Assembly: GCA_019347595.1 (NCBI GenBank)
Contig: JAHWLA010000063.1
Coordinates: 1-11,880, forward strand
From: Actinomycetota bacterium
Lineage (GTDB): Bacteria > Actinomycetota > Acidimicrobiia > Acidimicrobiales > JAHWLA01
DNA: 11,880 nucleotides
Reading direction: 5' to 3'
The translations under genes and the position numbers were made by a program. How positions within the stretch are numbered: the stretch's first letter is position 1; each line of letters starts with the position of its first letter. This document shows positions 1 through 6,478 of the stretch, one piece after another. The notes beneath the pieces are model-generated. The model was not told the DNA's origin, ran no database searches, and saw nothing but the letters and a program-made list of their open reading frames with translations.

Positions 1-1262
1 TGGTCGAAGGGCACGAACGGCGACCACAACACGACGGCGTAGCCCACCTCGTCGATCCCCCGGCGCCCGGCCCGCCCGGTGAGCTGGGTGTACTCCCCCG
101 GCGTCAGCGGCTCGTGGCGCTCGCCGGTGAACTTGGTCAGCTTCTCGATCACGACCGACCGGGCGGGCATGTTGATGCCGAGCGACAGCGTCTCGGTGGC
201 GAACACCACCTTGACCAGCGCTTGGGCGAAGCACGCCTCCACCGCCTCCTTGAACGGCGGCACCATGCCCGCGTGGTGCGAGGCAATCCCCTCTTCCAGG
301 CCGGCCAGCCAGGCGCCGTAGCCGAGTACCCGCAGGTCGTCGTCGGACAGGCTCTCGACCTTCGACTCGGCGATGGCCCGGATCTGGCGGCGCTCCTCCG
401 GCGTCGTCAGCCGCAGGCCGTACTCCAGGCAGCGCTTGACGGCGTCGTCGCACGCGGCCCGGCTGAAGATGAAGTAGATGGACGGGAGCATGCCCTGCTC
501 GCCCAGCAGGTCGACCACCTCGGTGCGGCGGGGCGTGTAGAGGCGGCCACTGCGGGGGCGGCCCCGCACGGGTGGGTGCTTGAGGCCGCGGCTGTCGAGG
601 GCGGCCGCCTCGGGGTTGGGCCGGTTCTCCACGAACGTCGGCAGCAGGTGGAGGCGCTCCGACGACCGGTCGCCGATCAGGTAGAGGTTGTGGAGCTCGA
701 CCGGCCGGCGCTCCTCGATGATGGCTTCGGTGGCGCCCCGCACCGTCTGGATCCAGTCGGCGAAGTCCTCGGCATTCGACACGGTGGCCGACAGGCAGAC
801 GAGGTCGACCTCGTGGGGCGTGTGGATGATGACCTCCTCCCACACCGCGCCCCGATAGGGGTTCTGGAGGTAGTGCACCTCGTCGAGCACGACGTAGCGC
901 AGGCCGTCGAGCGACGACGACCCGGCGTAGATCATGTTGCGGAGGACCTCGGTGGTCATGACGACGATGGGGGCGTCGCCGTTGACGGCGTTGTCGCCGG
1001 TGAGCAGGCCCACCTTGTCGGCGCCGTGGGCCCGCACCAGGTCGCCGTACTTCTGGTTGGACAGGGCCTTGAGGGGCGTGGTGTAGAAGGCCTTGCGCCC
1101 CTCGGCCAGGGCCTTGGCCACGGCGTACTCGGCTACCACGGTCTTGCCCGAGCCGGTCGGGGCGGCCACCAGGACGGAGCGGCCCGCGTCGAGGGCGTCG
1201 AACGCCCGCACTTGGAAGGGGTCGGGCTCGAACCCCAGCCCGGCGACGAAGGCCTCCCTCAT
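1..1262 (-). CDS. helY: HelY-type Ski2-like DEVH-box helicase, N-terminal 420 residues (runs off left edge)
   Basis: This is a superfamily 2 helicase of the Ski2/Mtr4/HelY group, expected to use ATP to unwind RNA or DNA duplexes; the physiological substrate of bacterial HelY is not well defined. From the ATG at 1262 I read motif I APTGSGKT at residues 34-41, TTPLKALSNQK at about 61-71, TGD at about 88-90, the Walker B box DEVH at 127-130 and the SATVSNAEDF motif III shortly after. Further on come the second RecA-like domain with FATETLSLGINMPAR and the motif VI stretch QLTGRAGRRGID near the left edge. The part seen matches my recollection of mycobacterial HelY almost block for block; that protein is about 900 residues, so roughly half is missing here by truncation of the window. 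The start lies 10 nt after the tatC stop with only a weak GAGG upstream, so it is probably read in the same transcript as tatC. Confidence 0.93.
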   Translation of the reverse strand, partial: MREAFVAGLGFEPDPFQVRAFDALDAGRSVLVAAPTGSGKTVVAEYAVAKALAEGRKAFYTTPLKALSNQKYGDLVRAHGADKVGLLTGDNAVNGDAPIVVMTTEVLRNMIYAGSSSLDGLRYVVLDEVHYLQNPYRGAVWEEVIIHTPHEVDLVCLSATVSNAEDFADWIQTVRGATEAIIEERRPVELHNLYLIGDRSSERLHLLPTFVENRPNPEAAALDSRGLKHPPVRGRPRSGRLYTPRRTEVVDLLGEQGMLPSIYFIFSRAACDDAVKRCLEYGLRLTTPEERRQIRAIAESKVESLSDDDLRVLGYGAWLAGLEEGIASHHAGMVPPFKEAVEACFAQALVKVVFATETLSLGINMPARSVVIEKLTKFTGERHEPLTPGEYTQLTGRAGRRGIDEVGYAVVLWSPFVPFD

Positions 1263-1272
1263 GCCCGCACCG

Positions 1273-2040
1273 TCAGCGCCTCAACGCCCGGCCGATGAGG
1301 ATCGAGCTCTCGTAGAACAGGTACATCGGCACCGCCATTGCCAGCAACGACCACGGGTCCTGGCTGGGGGTGAGCACGGCCGCCGCCATGAAGATCAGGA
1401 CCACGGCGGGCCGGCGCCACGACGCCAGTCCCCGACTGGTCAGTACCCGGGCGAGCTGGAGGAAGACCAGCACCACCGGGAACTCGAAGGCCAGCCCGAA
1501 GGCCACCACCATGAGGACCACCAGGCGCAGGTACGGCCCGGGGCTGAACAGCGGTGCGATCCCCGACCCGCCCACCGTCACCAGGAAGTCGAGGGCCCGG
1601 GGAAAGGTGATCAGCGCCACGGCCGCGCCCGAGGCGAACAGCACGATCGACGAGACGATGAACGGGATGGCGTAGCGCTTCTCCCGGGGGTGCAGCCCCG
1701 GGGTGATGAACCGCCACAGGTGCCACAGCACCACGGGCGAAGCCAGGAAGAGGCCGCACCAGCCCGCCACCCGCAGCCGGGTGGTGAACCCCTCGACGGG
1801 ATCGCGGATGTAGAGGGTGCACGGCTCGCCGGGCGGGAGGACGTCGCAGTAGGGCTCGCGCAGGAAGTCGAGGATGCGGTCGTAGACGGTGAAGGCGATG
1901 ACCATGCCGACGGCCACAGCCACCAGCGACACGATGATGCGGTACCGCAACTCGGTGAGGTGCTCGACGACGGTCATGCGCCCCTCGGCGGGGCGCGGGG
2001 CGCCCGCGCCGCGTCGGGGGAACGGGATGCGGATCGCCAC
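1273..2040 (-). CDS. tatC: Sec-independent (twin-arginine) translocase subunit TatC
   Basis: TatC is the polytopic membrane subunit that binds the twin-arginine signal peptide and recruits TatA-type subunits to export folded proteins. The 255-residue product has six plausible membrane segments and the family hallmarks: HLTELR at residues 27-32, FITPGLHPREKR with the conserved acidic residue E120, FGLAFEFP with E186, and a final TPSQDPWSLLAMAVPMYLFYE block. C65 and C74 in the first external loop also occur in the mycobacterial protein as I remember it, so a disulfide is possible. The chosen start is a GTG 3 nt after the tatA/B stop. An internal ATG at 1977 (residue 22, MTVVEHL) preceded by GAGGGG is the alternative; mycobacterial TatC has a comparable N-terminal extension, so I keep the longer form. 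It is co-oriented and tightly packed with tatA/B upstream and helY downstream. Confidence 0.95.
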   Translation of the reverse strand: MAIRIPFPRRGAGAPRPAEGRMTVVEHLTELRYRIIVSLVAVAVGMVIAFTVYDRILDFLREPYCDVLPPGEPCTLYIRDPVEGFTTRLRVAGWCGLFLASPVVLWHLWRFITPGLHPREKRYAIPFIVSSIVLFASGAAVALITFPRALDFLVTVGGSGIAPLFSPGPYLRLVVLMVVAFGLAFEFPVVLVFLQLARVLTSRGLASWRRPAVVLIFMAAAVLTPSQDPWSLLAMAVPMYLFYESSILIGRALRR

Positions 2041-2043
2041 TCC

Positions 2044-2349
2044 CTACCGCTCGTTGCGCCGCTCGTGCGGTCGTGGCCACTCCGCCTGTTCGGGGCTGCT
2101 GGGGAGCTCGAGGGGCGGCGCCGGGGCGCCGGGCGGCGGGGTGTCGGCGGCGGCCGACGGCGGCGGGGGGTACTCCACCGGGTCGGAGAAGGCGTCGCGG
2201 ACCTCGGCCTGGAAGTCGGTCGTCACCCGCCGGAACTCCTGGAGGGCCTTTCCCATCTGCCGAGCGGCGCCGGGGAGGCGGGCCGGACCGAGGACGATGA
2301 GCGCCACGACCAGCACCACCATGATCTCGGAGAGGCCGAGGTTACCCAT
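2044..2349 (-). CDS. tatA: TatA/TatB family translocase subunit (TatB-like signature)
   Basis: Small single-span subunit of the twin-arginine translocase. Residues 5-21 (GLSEIMVVLVVALIVLG) form the short N-terminal membrane helix. A hinge PARLP and an amphipathic helix at about 26-50 (ARQMGKALQEFRRVTTDFQAEV) follow, then a proline-rich cytoplasmic tail to residue 101. The hinge reads LGPARLP, closer to the LGPxRLP of TatB than to the FGxKKLP of most TatA proteins, so by sequence it could be annotated TatB. The position directly before tatC is the classical tatA site of actinobacteria, and I use that symbol with reservation. The ATG at 2349 has no Shine-Dalgarno sequence; a TANNNT box 8 nt upstream suggests a leaderless start. 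The stop is 3 nt before the tatC GTG. Confidence 0.9.
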   Translation of the reverse strand: MGNLGLSEIMVVLVVALIVLGPARLPGAARQMGKALQEFRRVTTDFQAEVRDAFSDPVEYPPPPSAAADTPPPGAPAPPLELPSSPEQAEWPRPHERRNER

Positions 2350-2357
2350 CGCTTGCG

Positions 2358-2363
2358 AGTCTA
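2358..2363 (-). promoter_or_regulatory. Candidate -10 box (TAGACT) for leaderless tatA transcript
   Basis: On the minus strand TAGACT fits the actinobacterial TANNNT -10 pattern and lies 8 nt before the tatA ATG, so transcription would begin at or next to the start codon. No ribosome-binding site lies between it and the ATG, which fits a leaderless message. No convincing -35 hexamer is present at 17-18 nt spacing. This is inference from sequence pattern only. Confidence 0.35.
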
Positions 2364-2383
2364 CGGGCTGCCATCGTCGCCGC

Positions 2384-2431
2384 TTCTCGTTGCGGAAATG
2401 CGCACGGGGGCGCGCACTTCCGCAACGAGAA
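2384..2431. repeat. Long intergenic hairpin between small membrane gene and tatA
   Basis: A 14-bp perfect inverted repeat (2384-2397 TTCTCGTTGCGGAA with 2418-2431) is followed inward by one A/C opposition and a 5-bp TGCGC/GCGCA stem around an 8-nt loop (2404-2411). On the minus-strand transcript the A/C position becomes a G-U pair, so the RNA could form a continuous 20-bp stem. No U-tract follows on the minus strand, so a classical intrinsic terminator is not supported. It sits 11 nt after the stop of the 70-residue protein gene and 34 nt before the tatA start, so it could act as an attenuator, an RNA-stability element or a dispersed palindromic repeat. It shares a core with the hairpin at 7445-7505. 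Confidence 0.9.
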
Positions 2432-2442
2432 CGGCGGGCGGG

Positions 2443-2655
2443 TCAGCGGGAGCGGCGGGCCCGCAGGTCGTCGCGAGCTTCGGCCAGCGCCTGGGCGCGG
2501 GTGCGCACCTCGACCAGTGCCGGGCGGAGGTCGCCCAGGCGAGCGGTGGAACGGCGGAACGCCGCGGCCTCCTCGGCCACGCGCCGGGCGAACCCGGCCA
2601 CGAGCAGGAGGCCGACGGTGGTGAGTACGAGGGGGACGAGCCAGATGGTGGTCAA
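2443..2655 (-). CDS. Small membrane-anchored coiled-coil protein of unknown function
   Basis: A 70-residue product I do not recognise as a named family. Residues 3-22 (TIWLVPLVLTTVGLLLVAGF) form a single N-terminal membrane helix. The remainder is charged and alanine/leucine-rich with heptad-like spacing (RRVAEEAAAFRRSTARLGDL..LVEVRTRAQALAEARDDLRAR), so a short cytoplasmic coiled coil is likely. The TTG start at 2655 overlaps the TGA of the upstream zinc-ribbon gene by 4 nt (TTGA), which implies translational coupling and supports this unusual start. A role as a membrane adaptor near the Tat genes is possible but not shown. A hairpin lies directly downstream. Confidence 0.7.
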   Translation of the reverse strand: MTTIWLVPLVLTTVGLLLVAGFARRVAEEAAAFRRSTARLGDLRPALVEVRTRAQALAEARDDLRARRSR

Positions 2656-3029
2656 GACGAATGATCCTCGCCTGCCAACGTACCCGTCAGCCGCTCGAAC
2701 CAGTCGTCACCCTTGATCTCGAAGTGGAAGGCGAGCAGGTCGTCGTAGGAGATGGGCTCGCCCGTGTGCTCCTCGTCCAGCTCGGCGGGCATCTGCCACA
2801 CCGACAGGCGGACGCCCGAGGCGACCAGCACGTCGACGATGCGGGGCTCGGCCGGCTTCGACACCGCCACGCGGCACGCCGGGCAGCGGAAGGCGTACGA
2901 GCCCTCGTTGGTCGTTGCGCACAACAGCACCTGCACGTCGCGGGTGGTGAGCTCCACGTCGCCGCACGTCGGGCAACTGGCCTTGATGGTCGCCACCCAT
3001 GCCTCCTTCTCGGTCCTACGAACACCCAT
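2652..3029 (-). CDS. Zinc-ribbon protein of unknown function, actinobacterial type
   Basis: A 125-residue soluble protein with two CxxC knuckles: CPTC in KASCPTCGDVELTTRDV and CPAC in AFRCPACRVAVSKP, with another Cys (VLLC) between. This is the layout of a zinc ribbon. The second half (VDVLVASGVRLSVWQMPAEL..PISYDDLLAFHFEIKGDDWFERL) looks like a small acidic domain. I recall similar uncharacterised proteins in many actinobacteria, often beginning close to the motif MATVKASC; no function is known to me. Two starts are possible. ATG 3029 is preceded by AAGGAGGTGG, nearly the full anti-16S complement. GTG 2996 is preceded by AAGGAGG with 5-nt spacing and matches the usual family N-terminus. The 11 codons between have weaker third-position GC, so the shorter 114-residue form may be the real one. 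Its stop overlaps the next gene by 4 nt. Confidence 0.78.
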   Translation of the reverse strand: MGVRRTEKEAWVATIKASCPTCGDVELTTRDVQVLLCATTNEGSYAFRCPACRVAVSKPAEPRIVDVLVASGVRLSVWQMPAELDEEHTGEPISYDDLLAFHFEIKGDDWFERLTGTLAGEDHSS

Positions 3030-3134
3030 CGGCCGTCCACCTCCTTCGACTTGAGCGAATGGTCCCCGCTCCCTCGTTCGAGCATGGGGCATGGGCGCCT
3101 TCGCGGCTATGGCCCGAAAGGAGCATTTTCAGGT
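3030..3134. promoter_or_regulatory. Divergent intergenic region between zinc-ribbon gene and histidine kinase
   Basis: These 105 nt separate two divergently read genes and should hold promoters for both the minus-strand zinc-ribbon/tat cluster and the plus-strand kinase. I see a ribosome-binding site on each strand: minus AAGGAGGTGG at about 3038-3047 and plus AAAGGAG at 3117-3123. I find no clear TANNNT -10 with a matched -35 on either strand, so exact promoters are not called. Confidence 0.4.
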
Positions 3135-5126
3135 GTGTGCCGGACTAGTCCGCATCTCAACCGGACGGCTTCGCTTGCCGATGCCAACACCGTGCCCGAC
3201 CAGCATCTGGAGCGCCTGCAACTCGTCCTGCGCGGCCTCGCCGCCGGCGCCGACCCGGCACGCCTGCTGTCCGACGCCCTGGCCGGCGCGCTCGCCGCCA
3301 CGGGCGCACGAGACGGGCTGGTGCTGCGGGCGGGCGCCGACCGCCACGTCGTCGTCGCCACCACCGGCGAGGTGTCGGGCTTCCTGCGGGAGACGGCCGA
3401 AGCGGCGGTCATCAGCGACCGGCTCCAGCGGGGCCGTCATCCCGACAACGGCATGGTGGCCGTGGCCGAGCCGCTGCGCGCGGGCGGACGGGTCGTGGGC
3501 GCTCTCGCCGTCGGCGGCAACCTGAAGCGACTCGATCCGGCCAACCTCCCTCTCTACGCCGATGCCACCACCCTGATCCTCGACCGCCGTCCCCCGGCCG
3601 CCGGCGGCGAGCTGCCCGAGGCGCTGCGCACGCTGGCCGCCCTCGGCAACGAGGTCGACACCTACGCCGTGCTCAGTCGCATCTTCGACGCGTGCGCCGA
3701 ACTGTTCGGGGCGGCATCCGGCTTCTGCGCCCTGTTCGAGGACGGGTCGGTGCGCGTGGGCCACTACCGCGGCATCGACCACGAACGGCTGCTGCGGGCG
3801 TCCCGCCATCCCGACTTCCGCACCATGCTCACGGCCGATCAGGCGCGAATCGAGCCCGCCAACCATCCCGTCGTGGCCCAGTTGGCCCGGCTGGGCGAGG
3901 TGGCGGCGTCGGTCCCCTTGGTGGCCGACGGGCGCAAGATCGGCCACCTGGTGCTCCTGCTGCCCACACTGCCCGACGCCTCGCGCATGGCCGTGCTGTC
4001 GGCGTTCGCCGCCCACGCCGCGTCCTGCCTGCGGGGCGCGGAGCTGTACCGGCGGGCCAACGACCACGAGGAGCAACTGGCGTCGATCGTGCACTCCATG
4101 CCGAACCCCGTGGTGGTAGTGAACGAAGCGGGCGGGCTGGTGGAGGTCAACGGGGCAGCGTGCGAGCTGTTCCGCCTGGCGCCCAACTTCGAAGAGGGGC
4201 TCGCCGTGGCGGGGCGCCTGGGCAACGCCCAGCTCGAGGGCATGCTGGCCGAGGGATCGGAGAACGGAAGCGCGGAGCTGGTGCTCGGCATCGAGGAGCC
4301 CCGTGTGTTCCGGGCCACGGTGCGGCGGGTGCGGTCGACGTCGGGGCGCACCATGGGCCGCGTGCTCGTGCTCGACGACCTCACCGGCGCACGCCAGGTC
4401 GACGCCCTCAAGGCCGACTTCGTGGCGGTGATCGGCCACGAGCTGCGCACGCCGCTGACGGTGATGAAGGGCTACCTCCACACCTTGACCCGGCGGTGGG
4501 ACACGCTGGCCGACGAGAAGCGGCAAGGGGCCATGGAGGCCCTCCAGTCGAACGTCCTGCGGTTGGAGCGCCTGATCGAGGACCTGCTGTTCGTGTCCGC
4601 CATCGAGCAGCGGCGCTGCAAGGTGGAGCTCGAGCTGCGCGACCTGGGGGCGCTGCTGGAGGAGCAGGTGGGCGCCTTCGAGCGGGTGTCGGTGCGCCGG
4701 CCGCGGCGGCCCGTGGAGCTGGAGCTCGACAGCACCAAGGTGGGCCAGGTCGTGCACCACTTGGTCGACAACGCCGTGAAGTACTCCGAGGGCGAGGTCG
4801 TGGTCCACCTGGTCGACAAGGGGGAGGTCGTCGAGGTGTCGGTCGCCGACACCGGCCCCGGCATCTACTCGGGCGACCTGCCCCACCTGTTCGAGCGGTT
4901 CCGCCAGCTCGACGGCACGTCGACGCGCAGCCACGGCGGCGTGGGCATCGGGCTGTACCTGTGCAAGCGGATTGTGGAGGCGCTGGGCGGGCGCATCTGG
5001 TGCGAGAGCCGACTCGGGGTCGGCAGCCGCTTCGCCTTCACGCTGCCCAAGGACGGCCCGCCGGAGTCGACGTCGACGTCGGGGTCGACCGCGGGCGCCA
5101 ACCCGGTCGGCCTCCGCCTGCCGTAA
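3135..5126 (+). CDS. Soluble GAF-GAF-PAS sensor histidine kinase
   Basis: A cytoplasmic two-component sensor kinase of about 663 residues with no membrane segment. Order: a weak GAF-like domain (~25-150), a second GAF-like domain (~175-310, beginning VDTYAVLSRIFDACAELFG), a PAS domain (~315-420, SIVHSMPNPVVVVNEAGGLVEVNGAACELF), a HisKA dimerisation domain and a HATPase domain. The phosphoacceptor is H435 in VIGHELRTPLTVMKGYL. ATP-binding boxes are all present: N box HHLVDNAVKYS with N546, G1 DTGPGI at 572-577, F box LFERFRQ, and G2 GGVGIGLYLCKRIVEALGG. The kinase should therefore be active. The ligand is unknown; GAF and PAS domains sense small molecules, redox state or light. No response regulator is adjacent. 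The GTG at 3135 is chosen because AAAGGAG lies 11 nt upstream; GTG 3192 is the alternative. The last ~20 residues are a low-complexity STSTSGSTAG-type tail ending just before the hairpin at 5131. Confidence 0.9.
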   Translation: MCRTSPHLNRTASLADANTVPDQHLERLQLVLRGLAAGADPARLLSDALAGALAATGARDGLVLRAGADRHVVVATTGEVSGFLRETAEAAVISDRLQRGRHPDNGMVAVAEPLRAGGRVVGALAVGGNLKRLDPANLPLYADATTLILDRRPPAAGGELPEALRTLAALGNEVDTYAVLSRIFDACAELFGAASGFCALFEDGSVRVGHYRGIDHERLLRASRHPDFRTMLTADQARIEPANHPVVAQLARLGEVAASVPLVADGRKIGHLVLLLPTLPDASRMAVLSAFAAHAASCLRGAELYRRANDHEEQLASIVHSMPNPVVVVNEAGGLVEVNGAACELFRLAPNFEEGLAVAGRLGNAQLEGMLAEGSENGSAELVLGIEEPRVFRATVRRVRSTSGRTMGRVLVLDDLTGARQVDALKADFVAVIGHELRTPLTVMKGYLHTLTRRWDTLADEKRQGAMEALQSNVLRLERLIEDLLFVSAIEQRRCKVELELRDLGALLEEQVGAFERVSVRRPRRPVELELDSTKVGQVVHHLVDNAVKYSEGEVVVHLVDKGEVVEVSVADTGPGIYSGDLPHLFERFRQLDGTSTRSHGGVGIGLYLCKRIVEALGGRIWCESRLGVGSRFAFTLPKDGPPESTSTSGSTAGANPVGLRLP

Positions 5127-5130
5127 CCCG

Positions 5131-5190
5131 TCGTCGTTCTGGTCCGTAGATCCGGCGCTGGGGCGCCGGATCTACGGACCAGAATGGCGG
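5131..5190. repeat. Very long perfect hairpin between kinase and phosphodiesterase genes
   Basis: Arms 5137-5158 and 5163-5184 are perfectly complementary over 22 bp around a TGGG loop (left arm starts TTCTGGTCCGTAG). On plus-strand RNA the stem can extend outward by six more pairs including G-U wobbles, to 5131/5190. The structure begins 4 nt after the kinase stop codon and ends 1 nt before the ATG of the phosphodiesterase gene. It would enclose the only GG-rich sequence that could serve as its ribosome-binding site. No U-tract follows on either strand. It may block read-through, process the transcript or silence translation, or be a mobile palindromic repeat. Confidence 0.93.
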
Positions 5191-5191
5191 G

Positions 5192-5896
5192 ATGGACGCA
5201 CTGCTGCAGCCGCCGATCGGGTTCGCCCACCGCGGCGCCAGCGCGCATGCCCCCGAGAACACGCTCGACGCCTTCCGCCTCGCCTTGAAGCTGGGGGCTA
5301 CCGGCCTGGAGAGCGACGTGTGGGTCACCGCCGACGGCGTGCCCGTGCTCGACCACGACGGCGTCGTGCGTTCGGGGCTGCGCCGCCGCGCTCTCGGCGA
5401 CGTGTTGCGGGCCGACCTGCCGCCCCACATCCCGTCGCTGGCCGAGCTCTACGACGCATGCGGCAGCGACTTCCATCTGTCCCTCGACGTGAAAGACCCG
5501 GCAGCGGCCGAGCCGACCGTCCGCGTCGCCGCCGAGGCGGGCGCCCCCCTCGAGCGCCTGTGGCTGTGCCACCCCGACTGGGAGACGGTGGCGGGGTGGC
5601 GGGTGCTGCACGACGACGTGCGCCTGGTCGACTCCACCCGTATCCGCCGCATGAAGGAGGGGCCCGAGCGCCGCGCCGCCACCCTGGCCGACGCCGGTGT
5701 CGACGCCGTCAACCTCCACCACGCCGACTGGACGGGCGGGCTGACCACCTTGTTCCACCGCTTCGAGCGCTACTGCTTCGGGTGGGACGCCCAGCACGAC
5801 CGGGTGCTCGATGCGCTCCTGCGCATGGGGATCGATGCCGTCTACTCCGACCACGTCGACCGCATGACCGAGGCCCTGGCCCGCGCCGCCCGGTAG
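5192..5896 (+). CDS. Glycerophosphodiester phosphodiesterase family protein
   Basis: GDPD-family enzymes hydrolyse glycerophosphodiesters from phospholipid turnover to sn-glycerol 3-phosphate and an alcohol, on a metal-dependent TIM barrel. The 234-residue product has the full HR(x)nExD(x)nH signature: HRG at residues 13-15, PENTLDAF at 21-28, E40 and D42 in ESDVWVTADG, and H55 in VLDHD. Later strands with SLDVKDP and LVDSTRIRRMKEG also fit the family. Length is in the usual 230-260 range and there is no signal peptide, so it is probably cytoplasmic. The ATG at 5192 is the only start that fits, because an in-frame stop lies at 5147 inside the hairpin. No properly spaced Shine-Dalgarno is present. 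It ends 6 nt from the end of the convergent signal peptidase gene. Confidence 0.9.
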   Translation: MDALLQPPIGFAHRGASAHAPENTLDAFRLALKLGATGLESDVWVTADGVPVLDHDGVVRSGLRRRALGDVLRADLPPHIPSLAELYDACGSDFHLSLDVKDPAAAEPTVRVAAEAGAPLERLWLCHPDWETVAGWRVLHDDVRLVDSTRIRRMKEGPERRAATLADAGVDAVNLHHADWTGGLTTLFHRFERYCFGWDAQHDRVLDALLRMGIDAVYSDHVDRMTEALARAAR

Positions 5897-5902
5897 CGAT
5901 GG

Positions 5903-6478
5903 CTACAGGGTCTTGAACTCGCCGGGGGGCCAGAACAGCACGAAGGCGCGCCCGACGATGGAGTCCTTCTCGATGGGGCCGAACGTGCGGCTGTCCATCG
6001 ACGCCCCCCGGTTGTCGCCCATCACCCACACCTGGCCGGCCGTCAGCGTCACCGGGCCGAACGAGCTCGTCGTCGTGCCCTCGGGCAGGTACGGCTCGGG
6101 CAGCGGGCGGTCGTTGACGAACACCTCGCCCTCCCGGCCCTCGACCTTGTCACCGGGCTCGCCGATCACCCGCTTGATGAGGTCCTTGTTCATCGGCGTC
6201 GCGGTGGTGGCCGACGGCCGCTTGAACACGAAGATGCGGCCGCGCTCGGGGTCACGGTCGAGCTTGTTGACGAGCACCCGGTCGTTGATGCGCAACGTCG
6301 GGACCATCGACTCCGACGGGATGTAGAAGGGCTGGAACAGGAACGTCTTGACCAGCAGGGCAGCGATCAGGGCGGCGGCCACGATGGCCACCCACTCCGC
6401 TGCTGTGCGCACCGGGCGCGACAGGCGGCGGCGGTCGGACGCGCCGGGCGGCGTCTCGTCGGCGGAGGTGAGGCTCAC
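5903..6478 (-). CDS. lepB: Type I signal peptidase
   Basis: Signal peptidase I cleaves signal peptides from exported proteins at the outer face of the cytoplasmic membrane. The 191-residue product has a charged N-terminal tail, one membrane segment at about 27-46 (AAEWVAIVAAALIAALLVKTF), then box B PSESMVPTL with nucleophile S57. Box D follows as IKRVIGEPGD with general base K102, and box E as MGDNRGASMDSR. Both catalytic residues are intact, so it should be active. The GTG start at 6478 overlaps the pafC stop by 4 nt (GTGA), placing it at the end of the pafA operon, where its expression would be tied to the PafBC genes. No good ribosome-binding site is visible, consistent with coupling. Symbol by family only; actinobacteria often have several such genes. 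Confidence 0.94.
   Translation of the reverse strand: MSLTSADETPPGASDRRRLSRPVRTAAEWVAIVAAALIAALLVKTFLFQPFYIPSESMVPTLRINDRVLVNKLDRDPERGRIFVFKRPSATTATPMNKDLIKRVIGEPGDKVEGREGEVFVNDRPLPEPYLPEGTTTSSFGPVTLTAGQVWVMGDNRGASMDSRTFGPIEKDSIVGRAFVLFWPPGEFKTL

Noticed and set aside
114..1298. Long plus-strand open frame opposite helY (394 codons)
   Set aside because: It is the antisense shadow of a clear helicase gene; its product is low-complexity and rich in R, G, A, H and V with no recognisable motif, typical of high-GC antisense frames.
2432..2442. Intrinsic terminator after the hairpin at 2384-2431
   Set aside because: Neither strand has a T-tract after the stem, so I list the structure only as a hairpin.
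2661..3134. Upstream extension of the kinase frame to 2661
   Set aside because: It would overlap the whole zinc-ribbon gene on the other strand and has no domain; ribosome-binding evidence places the start at 3135 or 3192.
3141..3152. 12-bp perfect palindrome CGGACTAGTCCG near the kinase start
   Set aside because: A perfect 12-mer palindrome is expected a few times in 12 kb by chance, and if the start is 3135 it lies in codons; no second copy was seen to support an operator.
3129..4934. 601-codon minus-strand open frame opposite the histidine kinase
   Set aside because: The sense frame has every histidine-kinase box; the antisense product is a Q/H/V/G-rich shadow without domains.
5066..5091. 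Short GTCGAC/GACGTC direct repeats at the end of the kinase gene
   Set aside because: They encode the Ser/Thr-rich tail and are simple codon repetition, too short and irregular for a repeat array.
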